This document shows, piece by piece, positions 44,374-55,641 of a stretch of DNA of 64,000 bases; positions within the stretch are counted from its first letter, which is position 1; every line of letters begins with the position of its first letter. The stretch spans positions 2,109,933-2,173,932 of the forward strand of contig FOZF01000001.1 in assembly GCA_900113425.1 (NCBI GenBank), written 5' to 3'. Below the pieces are notes generated by a model. The model saw only the letters and a program-made list of their open reading frames with translations. It was not told where the DNA came from and did not search any database. The position numbers and the translations under genes were made by a program. The stretch is from Stenotrophomonas maltophilia. GTDB lineage: Bacteria > Pseudomonadota > Gammaproteobacteria > Xanthomonadales > Xanthomonadaceae.

Positions 44374-44379
44374 GGCGTC

Positions 44380-46527
44380 TTACTGGGCCGGAACGCCCAT
44401 TTCCTTCAACAGTTCCGGCGCCGGGTAGACCTTGGCCAGCAGCCAGCGCAGATAGCGCATGTCCACGTGCACGGCGCGCTTGTAGCGCGGATCGAACCAC
44501 CAGCTGGCACTGACCGATTCCCAGTTGCTGTCGAAGTTCAGGCCAATCAGTTCACCCTTGGCATTGAGCACCGGCGATCCCGAATTGCCGCCGGTGGTAT
44601 CGAGGTTGGTCAGGAAGTTGACGGTCTGTGTCTTCAGGGCCGGATCGGCTGTGCTGCCGAAATCGCCCTTGGCGATGGCGGCCAGCAGGGGGGCCGGTGC
44701 GTCGAAGGGATAGGCGTTGGTGTTCTTCTCGACGATACCGGCCACCGTGGTCACCGGCGAGTAGGTCACGCCGTCACGCGGGTGCAGTGCCTCGACCTTG
44801 CCGTAGCTGATGCGCAGGGTACGGTTGGCATCCGGGTACACCGCTCGGCCCTGTCCGGCACGCCAGGCGAACAGCGCCTGCATGTAGGCCGGGCGCAGGC
44901 GCAGCTGCTCGCCTTCACGGGTCTTGCTCTCGTTCTCGATGCGCAGCTGCGCCGCCACCAGCGGCGCGGCCACTGCGATCAGCGGATCGGGTGCCAGGGC
45001 CTTGCCTTCGCGCGCAGCGGCGAAGCGCGAGAGACGCTGCGCCTCGTCGCCCAGCCGGGTGCTGGCGTAAAGCGTGTCCAGCGCCTGCGCCAGCTGCGCC
45101 GGAGTGCGGCCGAAGGCGGCATCGAACTCGGCCACGCGCTGTGCGTCCGGCAACTGCTGGTATCGCGTAAGCAGAGTGGTCAGCAGCGCCTTTTCGACCT
45201 CCGCTGCATACCGACGCTGCACCTGCTTGAGCACGCCCTCGATCATCGCCTGGTCGCGCTGCTGGTAGCCGCTCTCGCGCTGTGCATCCGGCTTGGCCGA
45301 CTCGATGCGCAGGCGTTCCAGCAGCAGCGCCGAGCGCAGCAGCTGGCTCTGGTTGGCCAGCTGCTCCAGCAGCAGGTCGCGCTCACCCACCGCCGCGCCC
45401 TGCGAGAGATTGGCCAGCAACGCCTGGATGTCACTCCGGTACCGATGGTCGGTGGCCGCCAGCATGGCCGACTCGTCGGCAGCGCGCTGCGCCTTGGCAT
45501 CGCTGCGCAGCAGGCCTTCCAGTTCGCCCGCGGCACGCTTGCGGTTGTTCTTCAGCGACTGCAGCTGCGAGGCGTAGCGGGTACGCGCCTGTGCATCCTT
45601 GGCGCTGGCTGCCTCGAGGGTGTCGATCATCTGCTGGAACACCGATACCCGGCGCGGCAGCACCGCATCGACCTGGCTGGCGAACTCGGCCGCGGTGCGG
45701 TGGCGGTAGGTGATGCCCGGGTAACCGGCCAGCATCGCGTAATCGCCCTCCTTCGGACCTTCAACGGACATCTTCAGGTGCGCCGGTGGCTGATAGGGCA
45801 CGTTGTCCTTGCTGTACGCAGCCGGCTTGCCATCCTTGCCGACATAGGCACGCAGCAGAGTGAAATCGCCGGTATGGCGCGGCCACATGAAATTGTCGAT
45901 TTCGTCGCCGTAGTTGCCGATCGCACGCGGCGGCGCGTAGACCAGGCGCACATCGCTCAGTTCCAGCTGGGCAATGCGGTAGAAATCGGTGCCGTAGTAC
46001 ATGTTGGCCACCGAGCAGCGCACGCTGCCGTCCTTCTCGCACTCCGCCACGATCTGCTTGCTGGCCGCATCGACCGCATCGAAGTACGCACGGCCGGTCT
46101 TGCCACGGGCATTGGCCAGCACCTGATCGGTCACCTTGTCGAAACCAACGGTGACCAGCACGCGGAAGTCCGGATTGGCCGGCCGCTCGTCGGCGCGCCC
46201 CTGGGCGATGAAGCCGTTGTCGATCAGGTTGTGCTCGGGCGAACTGTTGTACTGGATCACGCCCATCGCCACATGGTGGTTGGTCAACAGCAGTCCATCG
46301 GCGGAAACGAACGAACCGGTGCCGCCGCCGGCCCGCACCACGGCGCTCAGCGGTGGTGCGGTCACGTTGGCCAGGCCGGCCGGATCGCCCTTGAAGCCCG
46401 CTGCACGCAGCGGCTTGGCCAGCTCCGGCAGCTGGGTCGGCATCCACATGCCTTCATCGGCGTGGGCGCCCGCAGCGAGGGTGAGGCCCAGGGCCAGGGC
46501 GGCAGGAAGGGTTTTGCGTGGCGACAT
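44380..46527 (-). CDS. S46 family dipeptidyl-peptidase (DPP7/DPP11-like)
   Basis: A 715-residue exported serine peptidase with a signal peptide (TLPAALALGLTLAAGAHA). S46 enzymes release dipeptides from peptide N-termini in the periplasm. The catalytic His85 lies in LLLTNHHVAMG, the Asp region in DNFMWPRHTGDF and the nucleophile Ser649 in TGGNSGSPVLN. Eighteen residues after that Ser, where DPP7 has Gly and DPP11 has Arg to set S1 specificity, this protein has Ser667 (NFDSNWE), so its P1 preference may differ. The ATG at 46527 was chosen by the signal peptide. Confidence 0.92.
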   Translation of the reverse strand: MSPRKTLPAALALGLTLAAGAHADEGMWMPTQLPELAKPLRAAGFKGDPAGLANVTAPPLSAVVRAGGGTGSFVSADGLLLTNHHVAMGVIQYNSSPEHNLIDNGFIAQGRADERPANPDFRVLVTVGFDKVTDQVLANARGKTGRAYFDAVDAASKQIVAECEKDGSVRCSVANMYYGTDFYRIAQLELSDVRLVYAPPRAIGNYGDEIDNFMWPRHTGDFTLLRAYVGKDGKPAAYSKDNVPYQPPAHLKMSVEGPKEGDYAMLAGYPGITYRHRTAAEFASQVDAVLPRRVSVFQQMIDTLEAASAKDAQARTRYASQLQSLKNNRKRAAGELEGLLRSDAKAQRAADESAMLAATDHRYRSDIQALLANLSQGAAVGERDLLLEQLANQSQLLRSALLLERLRIESAKPDAQRESGYQQRDQAMIEGVLKQVQRRYAAEVEKALLTTLLTRYQQLPDAQRVAEFDAAFGRTPAQLAQALDTLYASTRLGDEAQRLSRFAAAREGKALAPDPLIAVAAPLVAAQLRIENESKTREGEQLRLRPAYMQALFAWRAGQGRAVYPDANRTLRISYGKVEALHPRDGVTYSPVTTVAGIVEKNTNAYPFDAPAPLLAAIAKGDFGSTADPALKTQTVNFLTNLDTTGGNSGSPVLNAKGELIGLNFDSNWESVSASWWFDPRYKRAVHVDMRYLRWLLAKVYPAPELLKEMGVPAQ

Positions 46528-46619
46528 GAGGCGATCCGGTACGACAGAACAGCCCGGGACCATAGCCGCTGGGGCCGGCAGGGGCAACGGCCGATGGTTG
46601 GGGGCCGTGCGCGGCGCCC

Positions 46620-46641
46620 GCCGGGCGCGGCCCGGCGCTAC
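46620..46641. repeat. GTAG REP (minus orientation)
   Basis: GCCGGGCGCGGCCCGGCGCTAC lies between the tamB stop and the peptidase gene. Confidence 0.85.
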
Positions 46642-46658
46642 CGGTCGATGGCGGCGGG

Positions 46659-49600
46659 TTACTTCTCCCGCCGCCAGTTGATCGAGCCGCGGTTTTCCAC
46701 CGTGCTCGACTCCACTTCCACGTCGAAACCGCGGCGCAGCAGATACTTCAGGGTGATCACCGAACCGGCGCCGACCAGCGATACGCCATAGCCCACATAC
46801 AGCTTGGGCGAGATGTACTTGCCCACGCCGATCACCGATCCGCCCAGCGCGCGCGACTGGCTCACGCCCGCATCGTCCAGGCCCAGCTTGGCCCCCAGCT
46901 GCGACGCCAGCAGGCCGCTGCCGGCCGACAGTGCGGCCGAGGCTGCATTGACCTGCTGGGCCTGGTCGCTGCTGGCACCGGTGAGGCTGCGGCCCAGCAC
47001 CAGGTAGGCCAGCGCTTCGGACTGCGACATCGCCGGGTCGGACCACACGTCCGCACGCGGCTGCTGTGCGCGGCCGGTCACGTCGATGCCAGCGGTGACA
47101 TCACCGATCCGGCGCTCGGCGCGGATGTTGATGCGCGGGTCGGATACGGCGTTGTAGTTCCAGTTGAGGTTGCCGCGGGTGATGGTGAGGTCCTGGCCAT
47201 AGGCCTTGTAGCGGCCACTGACCTCCAGCCCGCCATTGGCGGTCATCTCGCGACCGGGCTTGGCCCAGACCTGCATCTTGCCGGTCAGTGCGCCCTTCAG
47301 GCCGAAGCCGGTCATCTTCACCTTGTCGCCCAGGCTGACGGTCAGGTCCATGTCCAGCGGCGAGGTCCGCGATTCCTCCGGATCGGCCGGGTCTAGCACC
47401 ACCACGTCCTCGGAAACCGACGTGCCGCGATCCAGCCGCTCAAGATCGATGTCCGCTTCCGGCACGTGCACCGTGCCACGCAGCTCCATCGCGGCCTTGG
47501 CCAGGGTGAAGTCCAGATTGGGGTTGGCGACGATGCGCAGTTCGCTGGTATTGGACAGCAGCACGTTCTCGCCGTGGATCTTCAACTGCAGCGGCTGCGC
47601 ATCACCGAACCAGGACAGCCCGCCATCGACATACAGCGTGCCCTGGCCCGAGTTGGCCTGCGCGGTGATCTTGGCCGAGCCGTCGGGCTGGGCGACGAAG
47701 CTGCCCTTGCCCTGGTCGAACGTCAGCCCCAGCGCGGGGAATTCGCCCTTGAAATTGCTCAGCTGCGCGTCGCCGCCCAGCGACGGCTGGCCACGGGTAC
47801 CGCGCAGGCTGACGTGGCCCTCGATCAGGCCGGTCGGGCGCACGATGTCCGGCGAGAACAGCTCCAGCCAGTACAGCCGCGACATGTTGAGGTAGAGCTC
47901 ACCGTTCAATGGCGCGCTGGCTTCCCAGCCGGTCTGCATCCTGGCATCGACGAAGCCATTGCCCTGGAAGCCCATGCCCAGATAGCCCTTGATGCTGGCC
48001 GGGGTCATGTCCAGCTTCAGCGAGAACTGGTCGTAACGCACCAGTTCGCCGCGGGTGCTGTCGCCACCGACGTTGCGGTTCTCGCCCAGGCGCACCCCGC
48101 CCTCCAGCGAACGCACTTCGACGTGTCCTTCCCACGCATTGCCGCGCGGCCGGATCTGCGCATCCAGACCGAGCTCGCCGCGCAGGTAGATGCGACGTCC
48201 GGATTGCGGCGGCAGCCACGGCTGCACCAGTGCCAGCGGCAACGCATCGCCGCGCACCACCAGGCCCTCGCGCGGCCAGTTCGCCTGCGCACACAGCGCC
48301 CCGCTGCTGGCGGCGGCCAGGCAGGCCTCGGCCAGCGTGTAGCTGCCATTGTTGATGGCGAAGGCGGCCGGCGCGCGCAGCGCCCAGGCATCGCCCTTCA
48401 CCGGTGCGATACGCAGCGAAGCCAGTTCGCCCCGCCATTGCTGGCCCTGCTGGCGCACGCTGCCCTGCAGGTCGATCGCGCCCAGTTCGTTGCGGGTCTG
48501 TGCCGCCAGGCGCAGGTTCGACACGCTGCCCTGCGCATCGATGTTCAACCGTTCCAGCAGCATGCCGGCGTTGACCTGCTGTCCCTGCACGGCCAGCGTG
48601 CCGCTGTCGCCACGCCACGGCAGTCGCCCCTTGATGCTCAGGCTCTCGGCGCCATAGCCATCCCAGTTGAGGTTGTTGCCGACCAGGTCGGCGGTGATGT
48701 CCGGTGCGTCACGCGGACCGGTCACCTGTACCTGCCCACGCAGGCCGCCATCGGCACCAGGCAGCAGGTCGCTCAGCTGCAGCGGTTCGAAACGTGCGTC
48801 GATGTCCAGGCGGTCGCCCACCTTGCCCGAGGCGGTGACCCGGCTGCTGCCGACGGCCAGCTTCAGCTCGCCCTGGCCCTGTTCGCCCTGCAGCGCGAAC
48901 TTGCCCTGCGCATCGAGATTGCGCTGGCGCAGCACGCCCTTCAGCGACGGCAGATCGACCGTGGCTTCCAGCGTGCCGGCGGTACCCGGCGGGGCGTTTG
49001 CCGGCGGCGGCAGCTGGCGGCCCTTGGACGCCAGGTTGCCCGACAGCCGGCCATTCCATCCAGGCACGAAATAGCCCGGATCGAAGTCCTTCAATGTGGC
49101 CTTGGCATCCCAGTCCAGCTGCGGTGCCCAGGCCACCTGGCCCTCCACCTGCAACTGCCCACCGGGCGTCTGCGCCTGCAGCTCGCGGATCGAGGCCGCC
49201 TGGTCGTTGCCGCGCACGTCGAAGCGCAGCTGCGCCTTCTGCTGCTCGCGCTCCACGTCGGCACGACCGATCGCAGCCCATGCCTTCAACGTCCCTGCCA
49301 GGCCGAACCGGGCTTCCTTCAGTGTCACCGGTACGGGCGGGCCACCGGCGGTGTTCGGATCCTCCGCCGGCACCCAGGTCAGATCATGGGCGATGACCGA
49401 GAAATCGAGTTTCTGCTGGTCTTCCTGGCTGAAGTCGGCGGTACCTTCCAGGCGTGCCTCGCCCCCCAGTCCCTTCACCACCAGCGGCGAGACCTTCAGC
49501 ACCTGGTCCTGCAGCGAGATGACCGAGGGCGCCAGCTCCAGCGCCTGCTCGCCCTGCTTCACCGTGCCGCGCAGCTGGGCGTTGCCGCCCTTGCCGGTGG

Positions 49601-50516
49601 CGCTGAAATCCAGCGCGAGTGGCGCGATGGCCGAACCCGCGAGCGCTGGCGACAGCAGAGCCGGGTCAAGTTCGTCGCTGCGCACGGTCGCGCTCCAGCT
49701 CGGATCGGTCCGCCCGTCAAACACCAGCATCGCATGCAGCGGCTTGGGCGCGCGTCCGGCCACGGCCACTTCCATGTGCGCCAGATTGCCCCGTGCAACC
49801 AGGCCCAGCGTGGCGGCTGTGCGCCCACGCGGCGCCGGCAGCACCGCAGTGACGGTCACGTCGGTGTCGTAGTCCTCGGCCGGGATGTAGCGGCCCCGGG
49901 CGGTGAAGTTGCCCATGTCGCTGTCCACGACCAGCGCGCGCGCCTGGAATTCGCCGTTGGCGATCTCCACACCGCCGCGCACGCGGCTGATGTCGATCAC
50001 CGGCTCACCGGCCTGGGTCACCCGGAAACCGTCGATGGCGATGGCATCGGCCTGGATGGCCAGCGGCATCTCGATCTGCGGCAGCGAGTCCGGCCACGAC
50101 GGCAGCTTGAACGGCTCCTCGCTCTTGGCCAGGTTCAGTGAGGCATTGGTCAGTTCCAGCCTGTCGAGCAGCAGCTTGCGGCCCAGCAGCGGGCGCAGGT
50201 CCGGCTCCAGGTGCGCGCGCTCGGCATGGAAGTGGATGTCGTCATAGCGGAAGTCGACGTTGTAGAGCGTCAGCGGGCCGGCCACCGGTCCTTCCACCTT
50301 GTCCCAGGTGAAGCTGGCACCTACCGGCAGGCGCGCGACCACCTGCGCCAGCAGCACGTCACGGCCGGCCACGGTCTGCAGCAGCCAGTACAGCAGCAGC
50401 AGGCCGAGCAGGACCATGCCCAGCACGCCCACGCCGGACCATGCCCAGAAGCGGCGGCGGCGATAGAAGCGCACGCGCGGCGGCGGTGTTCCCGGGGTCT
50501 GTGCGGGCGTGCTCAC
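46659..50516 (-). CDS. tamB: Translocation and assembly module protein TamB
   Basis: A 1285-residue protein anchored by one N-terminal helix (about 27-50, FWAWSGVGVLGMVLLGLLLLYWLLQ) and then a long periplasmic beta-helix (AsmA/TamB type) that forms a lipid-conducting groove. The C-terminal DUF490 region, about the last 330 residues, includes GALTGKMQVWAKPGREMTANGGLEVSGRYKAYGQDL and ends near the outer membrane. It works with TamA in outer-membrane protein insertion and phospholipid transport. The GTG start overlaps the tamA stop (GTGA), giving tamA-tamB translational coupling. Length is normal for the family. Confidence 0.95.
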   Translation of the reverse strand: MSTPAQTPGTPPPRVRFYRRRRFWAWSGVGVLGMVLLGLLLLYWLLQTVAGRDVLLAQVVARLPVGASFTWDKVEGPVAGPLTLYNVDFRYDDIHFHAERAHLEPDLRPLLGRKLLLDRLELTNASLNLAKSEEPFKLPSWPDSLPQIEMPLAIQADAIAIDGFRVTQAGEPVIDISRVRGGVEIANGEFQARALVVDSDMGNFTARGRYIPAEDYDTDVTVTAVLPAPRGRTAATLGLVARGNLAHMEVAVAGRAPKPLHAMLVFDGRTDPSWSATVRSDELDPALLSPALAGSAIAPLALDFSATGKGGNAQLRGTVKQGEQALELAPSVISLQDQVLKVSPLVVKGLGGEARLEGTADFSQEDQQKLDFSVIAHDLTWVPAEDPNTAGGPPVPVTLKEARFGLAGTLKAWAAIGRADVEREQQKAQLRFDVRGNDQAASIRELQAQTPGGQLQVEGQVAWAPQLDWDAKATLKDFDPGYFVPGWNGRLSGNLASKGRQLPPPANAPPGTAGTLEATVDLPSLKGVLRQRNLDAQGKFALQGEQGQGELKLAVGSSRVTASGKVGDRLDIDARFEPLQLSDLLPGADGGLRGQVQVTGPRDAPDITADLVGNNLNWDGYGAESLSIKGRLPWRGDSGTLAVQGQQVNAGMLLERLNIDAQGSVSNLRLAAQTRNELGAIDLQGSVRQQGQQWRGELASLRIAPVKGDAWALRAPAAFAINNGSYTLAEACLAAASSGALCAQANWPREGLVVRGDALPLALVQPWLPPQSGRRIYLRGELGLDAQIRPRGNAWEGHVEVRSLEGGVRLGENRNVGGDSTRGELVRYDQFSLKLDMTPASIKGYLGMGFQGNGFVDARMQTGWEASAPLNGELYLNMSRLYWLELFSPDIVRPTGLIEGHVSLRGTRGQPSLGGDAQLSNFKGEFPALGLTFDQGKGSFVAQPDGSAKITAQANSGQGTLYVDGGLSWFGDAQPLQLKIHGENVLLSNTSELRIVANPNLDFTLAKAAMELRGTVHVPEADIDLERLDRGTSVSEDVVVLDPADPEESRTSPLDMDLTVSLGDKVKMTGFGLKGALTGKMQVWAKPGREMTANGGLEVSGRYKAYGQDLTITRGNLNWNYNAVSDPRINIRAERRIGDVTAGIDVTGRAQQPRADVWSDPAMSQSEALAYLVLGRSLTGASSDQAQQVNAASAALSAGSGLLASQLGAKLGLDDAGVSQSRALGGSVIGVGKYISPKLYVGYGVSLVGAGSVITLKYLLRRGFDVEVESSTVENRGSINWRREK

Positions 50517-52297
50517 AGGTCCGCTCCGATGTTCAGATACAGCTGGAACTGCGAATCCGGGTTGTTCAGGCCGTGGGCCACGTCGATGCGCACCGGGCCC
50601 ACCGGCGACTTCCAGCGCACGCCGAAGCCCACACCGGTATGCAGGTCGATGGTGTTGTCGAAGGCACTGCCGGTGTCGACGAATACCGCCGCACCCCAGG
50701 GGCCACCATTGAAGTAGTGCTCGTACTCGGCCGAGCCGATCACCAGGTTCTTGGCACCCAGCGCGAACTTGTCCGGCGCGGGCGTGCGCGGGCCCACCTC
50801 GCGGTAGGCATAGCCACGGATGCTGCGGTCACCGCCAGCGAAGTAGCGCAGGCTCGGCGGCATCGCCACCAGATCGCTGGTCCAGGTGGTGCCCCCCTCG
50901 CCACGCAGGATCAGGCGGTTGCTTTCGCCCACCGGCACGTACCAGCGAAGCACGGCATTGGCCTGCACGAAGCTGGTATCAGAGCCGGCGCCTTCAACGC
51001 CCGCGCGCACGGTGGCCGTGCCGCTGATGCCTTTGCGCGGGAACATCTCGTCATCGACATTGACGTAGTCGGCCACCAGCTGCGGATAGACCAGCGTGGA
51101 GGTGTTGTAGACCGCATCGGTGAACTCGGTACCCGATGCATAGCGCCAGCGCTCGCGCAGCGCGTTGACCGAAGCGATCGCGGTCCAGTACTCGTTGATC
51201 TCGCCGCTGCGGCTGGCGATCAGCTTGAAGTTGCGCAGGTCGATGTAGTCGGTCTGCTCGTCGTAGGCGCTGGCGGCGAAGGTATACCAGCCATCAAGCC
51301 AGGCGAACGCGGGAATCCGGTAGCTGGTCACCAGGCTCTTGCGCTTCTGCGCGTAGTCCAGCTGGGTGTTCATCTTGTGGCCGCGGTTGTTGAGGAACCG
51401 CCGCTCGACACCGCCGCGCACACCGGGACCGCTCTCGCTGCCGTAGCTCAGGCCCGCGGTGTAGATCGTGCGCTTGGCGCGGGTCAGCTTGACGTCGACC
51501 GGCACCTCACCGTTGTCGTCGGCCTGGTCCGGCCGCGGCTGGATGTCGATCACGCTGAAGTAGTCGAGCTTGGTCAGCGACTCGCGCAGCCGGTCCAGCT
51601 TGCCTTCGTGGTAGTAGCTGCCCTGTTCCCAGTACACCAGCGGATCGAACAGCTTGTCGACGAAGTAATCCTGCTCGAACCGGACCGGGCCCATGTTGTA
51701 GCGGCGGCCGCTGTCCCAGGTCAGGTCGATGTCCGCGGCGTTGTCGGCGCGGGTGATCTGCACCTGGCGCTGGGTGTAATCGGCGTCGAAGTAGCCACGC
51801 TCGGCCAGGCGGCGGGTGATGGTGATCTTGCTGGCTTCGTACTGGGTATGTTCGAAACGCTGGCCCTTGCGCGGCTTGAAGGCGGTCAGGTCATCCTGCA
51901 GGTACTGGTCGTACATCGCCGGGCCGGTGATGTCGATGTGCTCGCGGCGCACCGTCACCGGCGTGCCCTTGTCGACGTGGATCAGCACCTGCACATGCTC
52001 GTCCTGGCGCGGCGCCTCCACCGTGATCACCGGGTTGTAGTACCCGAACGGCTCCAGCGCCTGCCGGGTCTGCCGCTCGGCCTGTGACAGCAGGTACTCC
52101 AGCCGCGATTCACCCTGCTCCTTGCCGATCGTGTCGTACAGCGTGAGCGATTCCTGGATGTTCTCGATGATCGCGGCGTCGTCGCCCTTGTCCAATCCCT
52201 TGATGTCCACCTTGTCGATGGTGCCGCGCGCGTGGGCCACGGAGGTGGTGACCAGCGACAGGACCATCAGCGGCAGGGCGTATTTCTTTGGCTGCAT
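50513..52297 (-). CDS. tamA: Translocation and assembly module protein TamA (Omp85 family)
   Basis: A 594-residue outer-membrane protein. A signal peptide (YALPLMVLSLVTTSVAHA) is followed by three POTRA domains at about 25-270, then a 16-stranded Omp85 barrel. The lid-lock motif RGY occurs in GGDRSIRGYAYREVG, and the C-terminal signature GVRWKSPVGPVRIDVAHG is intact. It ends LYLNIGADL rather than in Phe. It partners with TamB downstream. The start at 52297 was set by the signal peptide; its ribosome-binding site is weak. Confidence 0.95.
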   Translation of the reverse strand: MQPKKYALPLMVLSLVTTSVAHARGTIDKVDIKGLDKGDDAAIIENIQESLTLYDTIGKEQGESRLEYLLSQAERQTRQALEPFGYYNPVITVEAPRQDEHVQVLIHVDKGTPVTVRREHIDITGPAMYDQYLQDDLTAFKPRKGQRFEHTQYEASKITITRRLAERGYFDADYTQRQVQITRADNAADIDLTWDSGRRYNMGPVRFEQDYFVDKLFDPLVYWEQGSYYHEGKLDRLRESLTKLDYFSVIDIQPRPDQADDNGEVPVDVKLTRAKRTIYTAGLSYGSESGPGVRGGVERRFLNNRGHKMNTQLDYAQKRKSLVTSYRIPAFAWLDGWYTFAASAYDEQTDYIDLRNFKLIASRSGEINEYWTAIASVNALRERWRYASGTEFTDAVYNTSTLVYPQLVADYVNVDDEMFPRKGISGTATVRAGVEGAGSDTSFVQANAVLRWYVPVGESNRLILRGEGGTTWTSDLVAMPPSLRYFAGGDRSIRGYAYREVGPRTPAPDKFALGAKNLVIGSAEYEHYFNGGPWGAAVFVDTGSAFDNTIDLHTGVGFGVRWKSPVGPVRIDVAHGLNNPDSQFQLYLNIGADL

Positions 52298-52409
52298 GCG
52301 GCACAGCATACCGACCCAACGTGACGATGCGAAATGCATCACGTCTTCAGGCATCGGTTGTTAAGTGGCGGTCAAAATACGCGTTACCGACATCATCCGA
52401 ACGATGTCG

Positions 52410-52434
52410 GTAGCGCCGGGCCATGCCCGGCGGC
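52410..52434. repeat. GTAG REP (plus orientation), fused to a CCGACATC/GATGTCGG stem
   Basis: GTAGCGCCGGGCCATGCCCGGC lies between the divergent tamA and convergent-side glyS stop. Directly before it CCGACATC and GATGTCGG form an extra 8-bp stem. Confidence 0.88.
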
Positions 52435-52485
52435 TTCTTCCAGCACCGGTCCGCGCACTCGCCAGGCGCGGACCGGCGCGACCAC

Positions 52486-54561
52486 TCAGCTCGACAGATG
52501 CTCGATCGCGGCGACCTTGCCCAGTCGCTCGCCCAGAAGGGTCAGCAGCGCCAGGCGATTGCCGCGCAGTGCGGGGTCTTCTGCATTGACCATCACACGA
52601 TCGAAGAATGCATCGACCTGCGGGCGCAGGCGGGCCAGGCGGGCCAGCACGGTCACGTAGTCCTTCTGATGCAGGCTGGCGCCCGTGTCGTCGATGGCTG
52701 CGGTGACGGCTTCGGCCAGCGCGCGCTCGGCCTCCTCCTGCAGCAGCGACGGGTCGATCTGGCCCGGAATGTCGCCTTCAGCCTTACGGAGGATGTTGCG
52801 GATGCGCTTGTTCGCGGCGGCAAGGGCCTCAGCCTCGGGCAGCGCTGCAAACGTACCGATCGCGTCGAGGCGGCGATCGAAGTCGTACAGCGACGCCGGC
52901 TTCAGTTCGGCTACCGCGTTGAAGTGGGTGGCCGGCACGCCCTTGTCGGCGTAATAGCCCTTCAGGCGATCCAGGATGAAGTCGTACAGCTCACCCACAT
53001 CGGCCTGCACGCCACGCGCGGCCAGACCCTGGTTGGCGCTGGCCAGCAACGCGCGCAGGTCCAGCTCGAAGCCACTCTCGATGATCGTGCGGGCCAGGCC
53101 CAGTGCATTGCGGCGCAGGGCAAAGGGATCCTTGTTGCCGGTCGGCTTCAGGCCCGCCGCGAACCCGCCGGCCAGCGTGTCCACACGCTCGGCGATGGCC
53201 AGCACCTTGCCCAGCGGCGACAGCGCGATGTCATCGCCACCAAAGCGCGGCTGGTACGCCTCGTCGAGGGCCAGCGCCACGTCCGGCGATTCCCCGCCCG
53301 CCACCGCGTAATGGCGGCCGGCGATGCCCTGCAGCTCCGGGAACTCGTTGACCATGCGCGACTGCAGGTCGTTCTTGGCCAATTCCGCGCTGCGGCGGGC
53401 CTGCACCGGATCGGCCCCCACCTGCACGGCAACCGCTTCGGCCAGCGCGGCGACGCGCGCGACCTTGTCCGCCACGCTGCCCAGCTTGGCCTGGTAGGTC
53501 ACGGTCTTCAGGCCCTCGCCCATCGCGGCCAGCCCCTGCTTCAGGTCTTCATCGAAGAAGAACTTGGCATCGGCGAAGCGCGGGCGGATCACGCGTTCGT
53601 AGCCCTTGGCCACTTCGGCCACATCCTTCGACTCGATGTTGGCGATGCCGATGAACTTCTCGGTCAGCGTGCCCGCGTCATCCAGCACCGGGAAGAACTT
53701 CTGGTTGATCTCCATCGTTTCGATCAGCGCTTCCTGCGGCACGGCCAGGAAGGCGCGCTCGAAGCTGCACAGCACTGCCGAAGGCCACTCGACCAGGTTC
53801 ACCACCTGCTCGAGGTTGTCCTCGGTGATGCGCGCACTGCCGCCGGCCTTGCCGGCAGCGGCTTCGACCTCGGCGACGATGCGTGCGCGGCGCTCGGCCG
53901 GGTCGACCAGCACATGGGCCGCGCGCAGCGACTCGACGTAATCCTGCGGCTGGGTCAGCCACACGGTCTTGTCATGGTGGAAGCGATGGCCACGGCTCAT
54001 GCGGTCGGCCGTGAGGCCGAACAGCTGGGCCGCGACCACGTCCTTGCCGTGCAGCAGCACCAGCCAATGCACCGGTCGCGCGAAGCCCCAGGGGTGGTCG
54101 CCCCAGCGCATCGGCTTGGGGATCGGCATGGCGGCGATGGCCTCGCGCAGGATCTCGGGCAGCAGATCGGCGGTGCTCGCGCCCGGCGTCACCGCGCGAT
54201 GCACGAAACGCTCACCCTTGTTGTCGGTGGTCTTCTCCAGCGCGGTCCAGTCGATGCCGGCCTTGGCGGCGAAGCCCTGCAACGCCTTGGTCGGCTGGCC
54301 TTCGGCATCCAGCGCGATGTTCAGGTACGGGCCCAGCACTTCGCTGTGCTGCTCCGGCTGTTCCAGGCCGACGCCCGGCAGCAGCACGGCCAACCGGCGC
54401 GGGGTGGACAGCGGGCGTGCATCGCCCGTGTCCAGGGCGATGCCGCGCTTGCGCAGGCCTTCGACAACACCGTCGAAAAATGCCTGGGCCAGGCCCGGCA
54501 GCGCCTTGACCGGCAGCTCCTCGGTGCCCAGTTCGATCAGCAGGGGGGACAATTGGCTCAT
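52486..54561 (-). CDS. glyS: Glycyl-tRNA synthetase beta subunit
   Basis: A 691-residue subunit that binds tRNA-Gly in the bacterial alpha2beta2 enzyme. The N-terminus [15 protein letters not shown] is diagnostic. The middle carries the HD-like domain ([26 protein letters not shown]) and the C-terminus the anticodon-binding domain ([22 protein letters not shown]). It follows glyQ by 85 bases. The ATG at 54561 begins [12 protein letters not shown], the usual start, whereas the longer frame runs back into glyQ. Confidence 0.96.
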   Translation of the reverse strand: MSQLSPLLIELGTEELPVKALPGLAQAFFDGVVEGLRKRGIALDTGDARPLSTPRRLAVLLPGVGLEQPEQHSEVLGPYLNIALDAEGQPTKALQGFAAKAGIDWTALEKTTDNKGERFVHRAVTPGASTADLLPEILREAIAAMPIPKPMRWGDHPWGFARPVHWLVLLHGKDVVAAQLFGLTADRMSRGHRFHHDKTVWLTQPQDYVESLRAAHVLVDPAERRARIVAEVEAAAGKAGGSARITEDNLEQVVNLVEWPSAVLCSFERAFLAVPQEALIETMEINQKFFPVLDDAGTLTEKFIGIANIESKDVAEVAKGYERVIRPRFADAKFFFDEDLKQGLAAMGEGLKTVTYQAKLGSVADKVARVAALAEAVAVQVGADPVQARRSAELAKNDLQSRMVNEFPELQGIAGRHYAVAGGESPDVALALDEAYQPRFGGDDIALSPLGKVLAIAERVDTLAGGFAAGLKPTGNKDPFALRRNALGLARTIIESGFELDLRALLASANQGLAARGVQADVGELYDFILDRLKGYYADKGVPATHFNAVAELKPASLYDFDRRLDAIGTFAALPEAEALAAANKRIRNILRKAEGDIPGQIDPSLLQEEAERALAEAVTAAIDDTGASLHQKDYVTVLARLARLRPQVDAFFDRVMVNAEDPALRGNRLALLTLLGERLGKVAAIEHLSS

Positions 54562-54646
54562 CGGTTCGATCCTGTGGTGGGGGGCGCAGCGCGCAACGCG
54601 TCCGGCGCCCCGGGGTGTGATGAAAAGCAGGGTGGAAGAGCGGCCG

Positions 54647-55558
<912 letters not shown>

Positions 55559-55641
55559 GCGGACGATTCTTGGCCGGCAAGGGGGTGCGCTAGTATAACG
55601 GCCGACCTGCGGGGCATTCCGTACCCGGGAGGAGCAGGCAG

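Noticed and set aside
43567..46791. Plus-strand open frame of over 1000 codons opposite crbS and the S46 peptidase
   Set aside because: Same antisense artefact: low-complexity composition, no ribosome-binding site, and full overlap with two well-supported genes.
46528..47046. N-terminal extension of the S46 peptidase frame
   Set aside because: It overlaps the conserved C-terminal part of tamB, and the signal peptide begins at the internal ATG at 46527.
47466..50141. Plus-strand 891-codon frame opposite tamB
   Set aside because: Mirror of the tamB codon pattern; arginine/histidine-rich translation without a domain.
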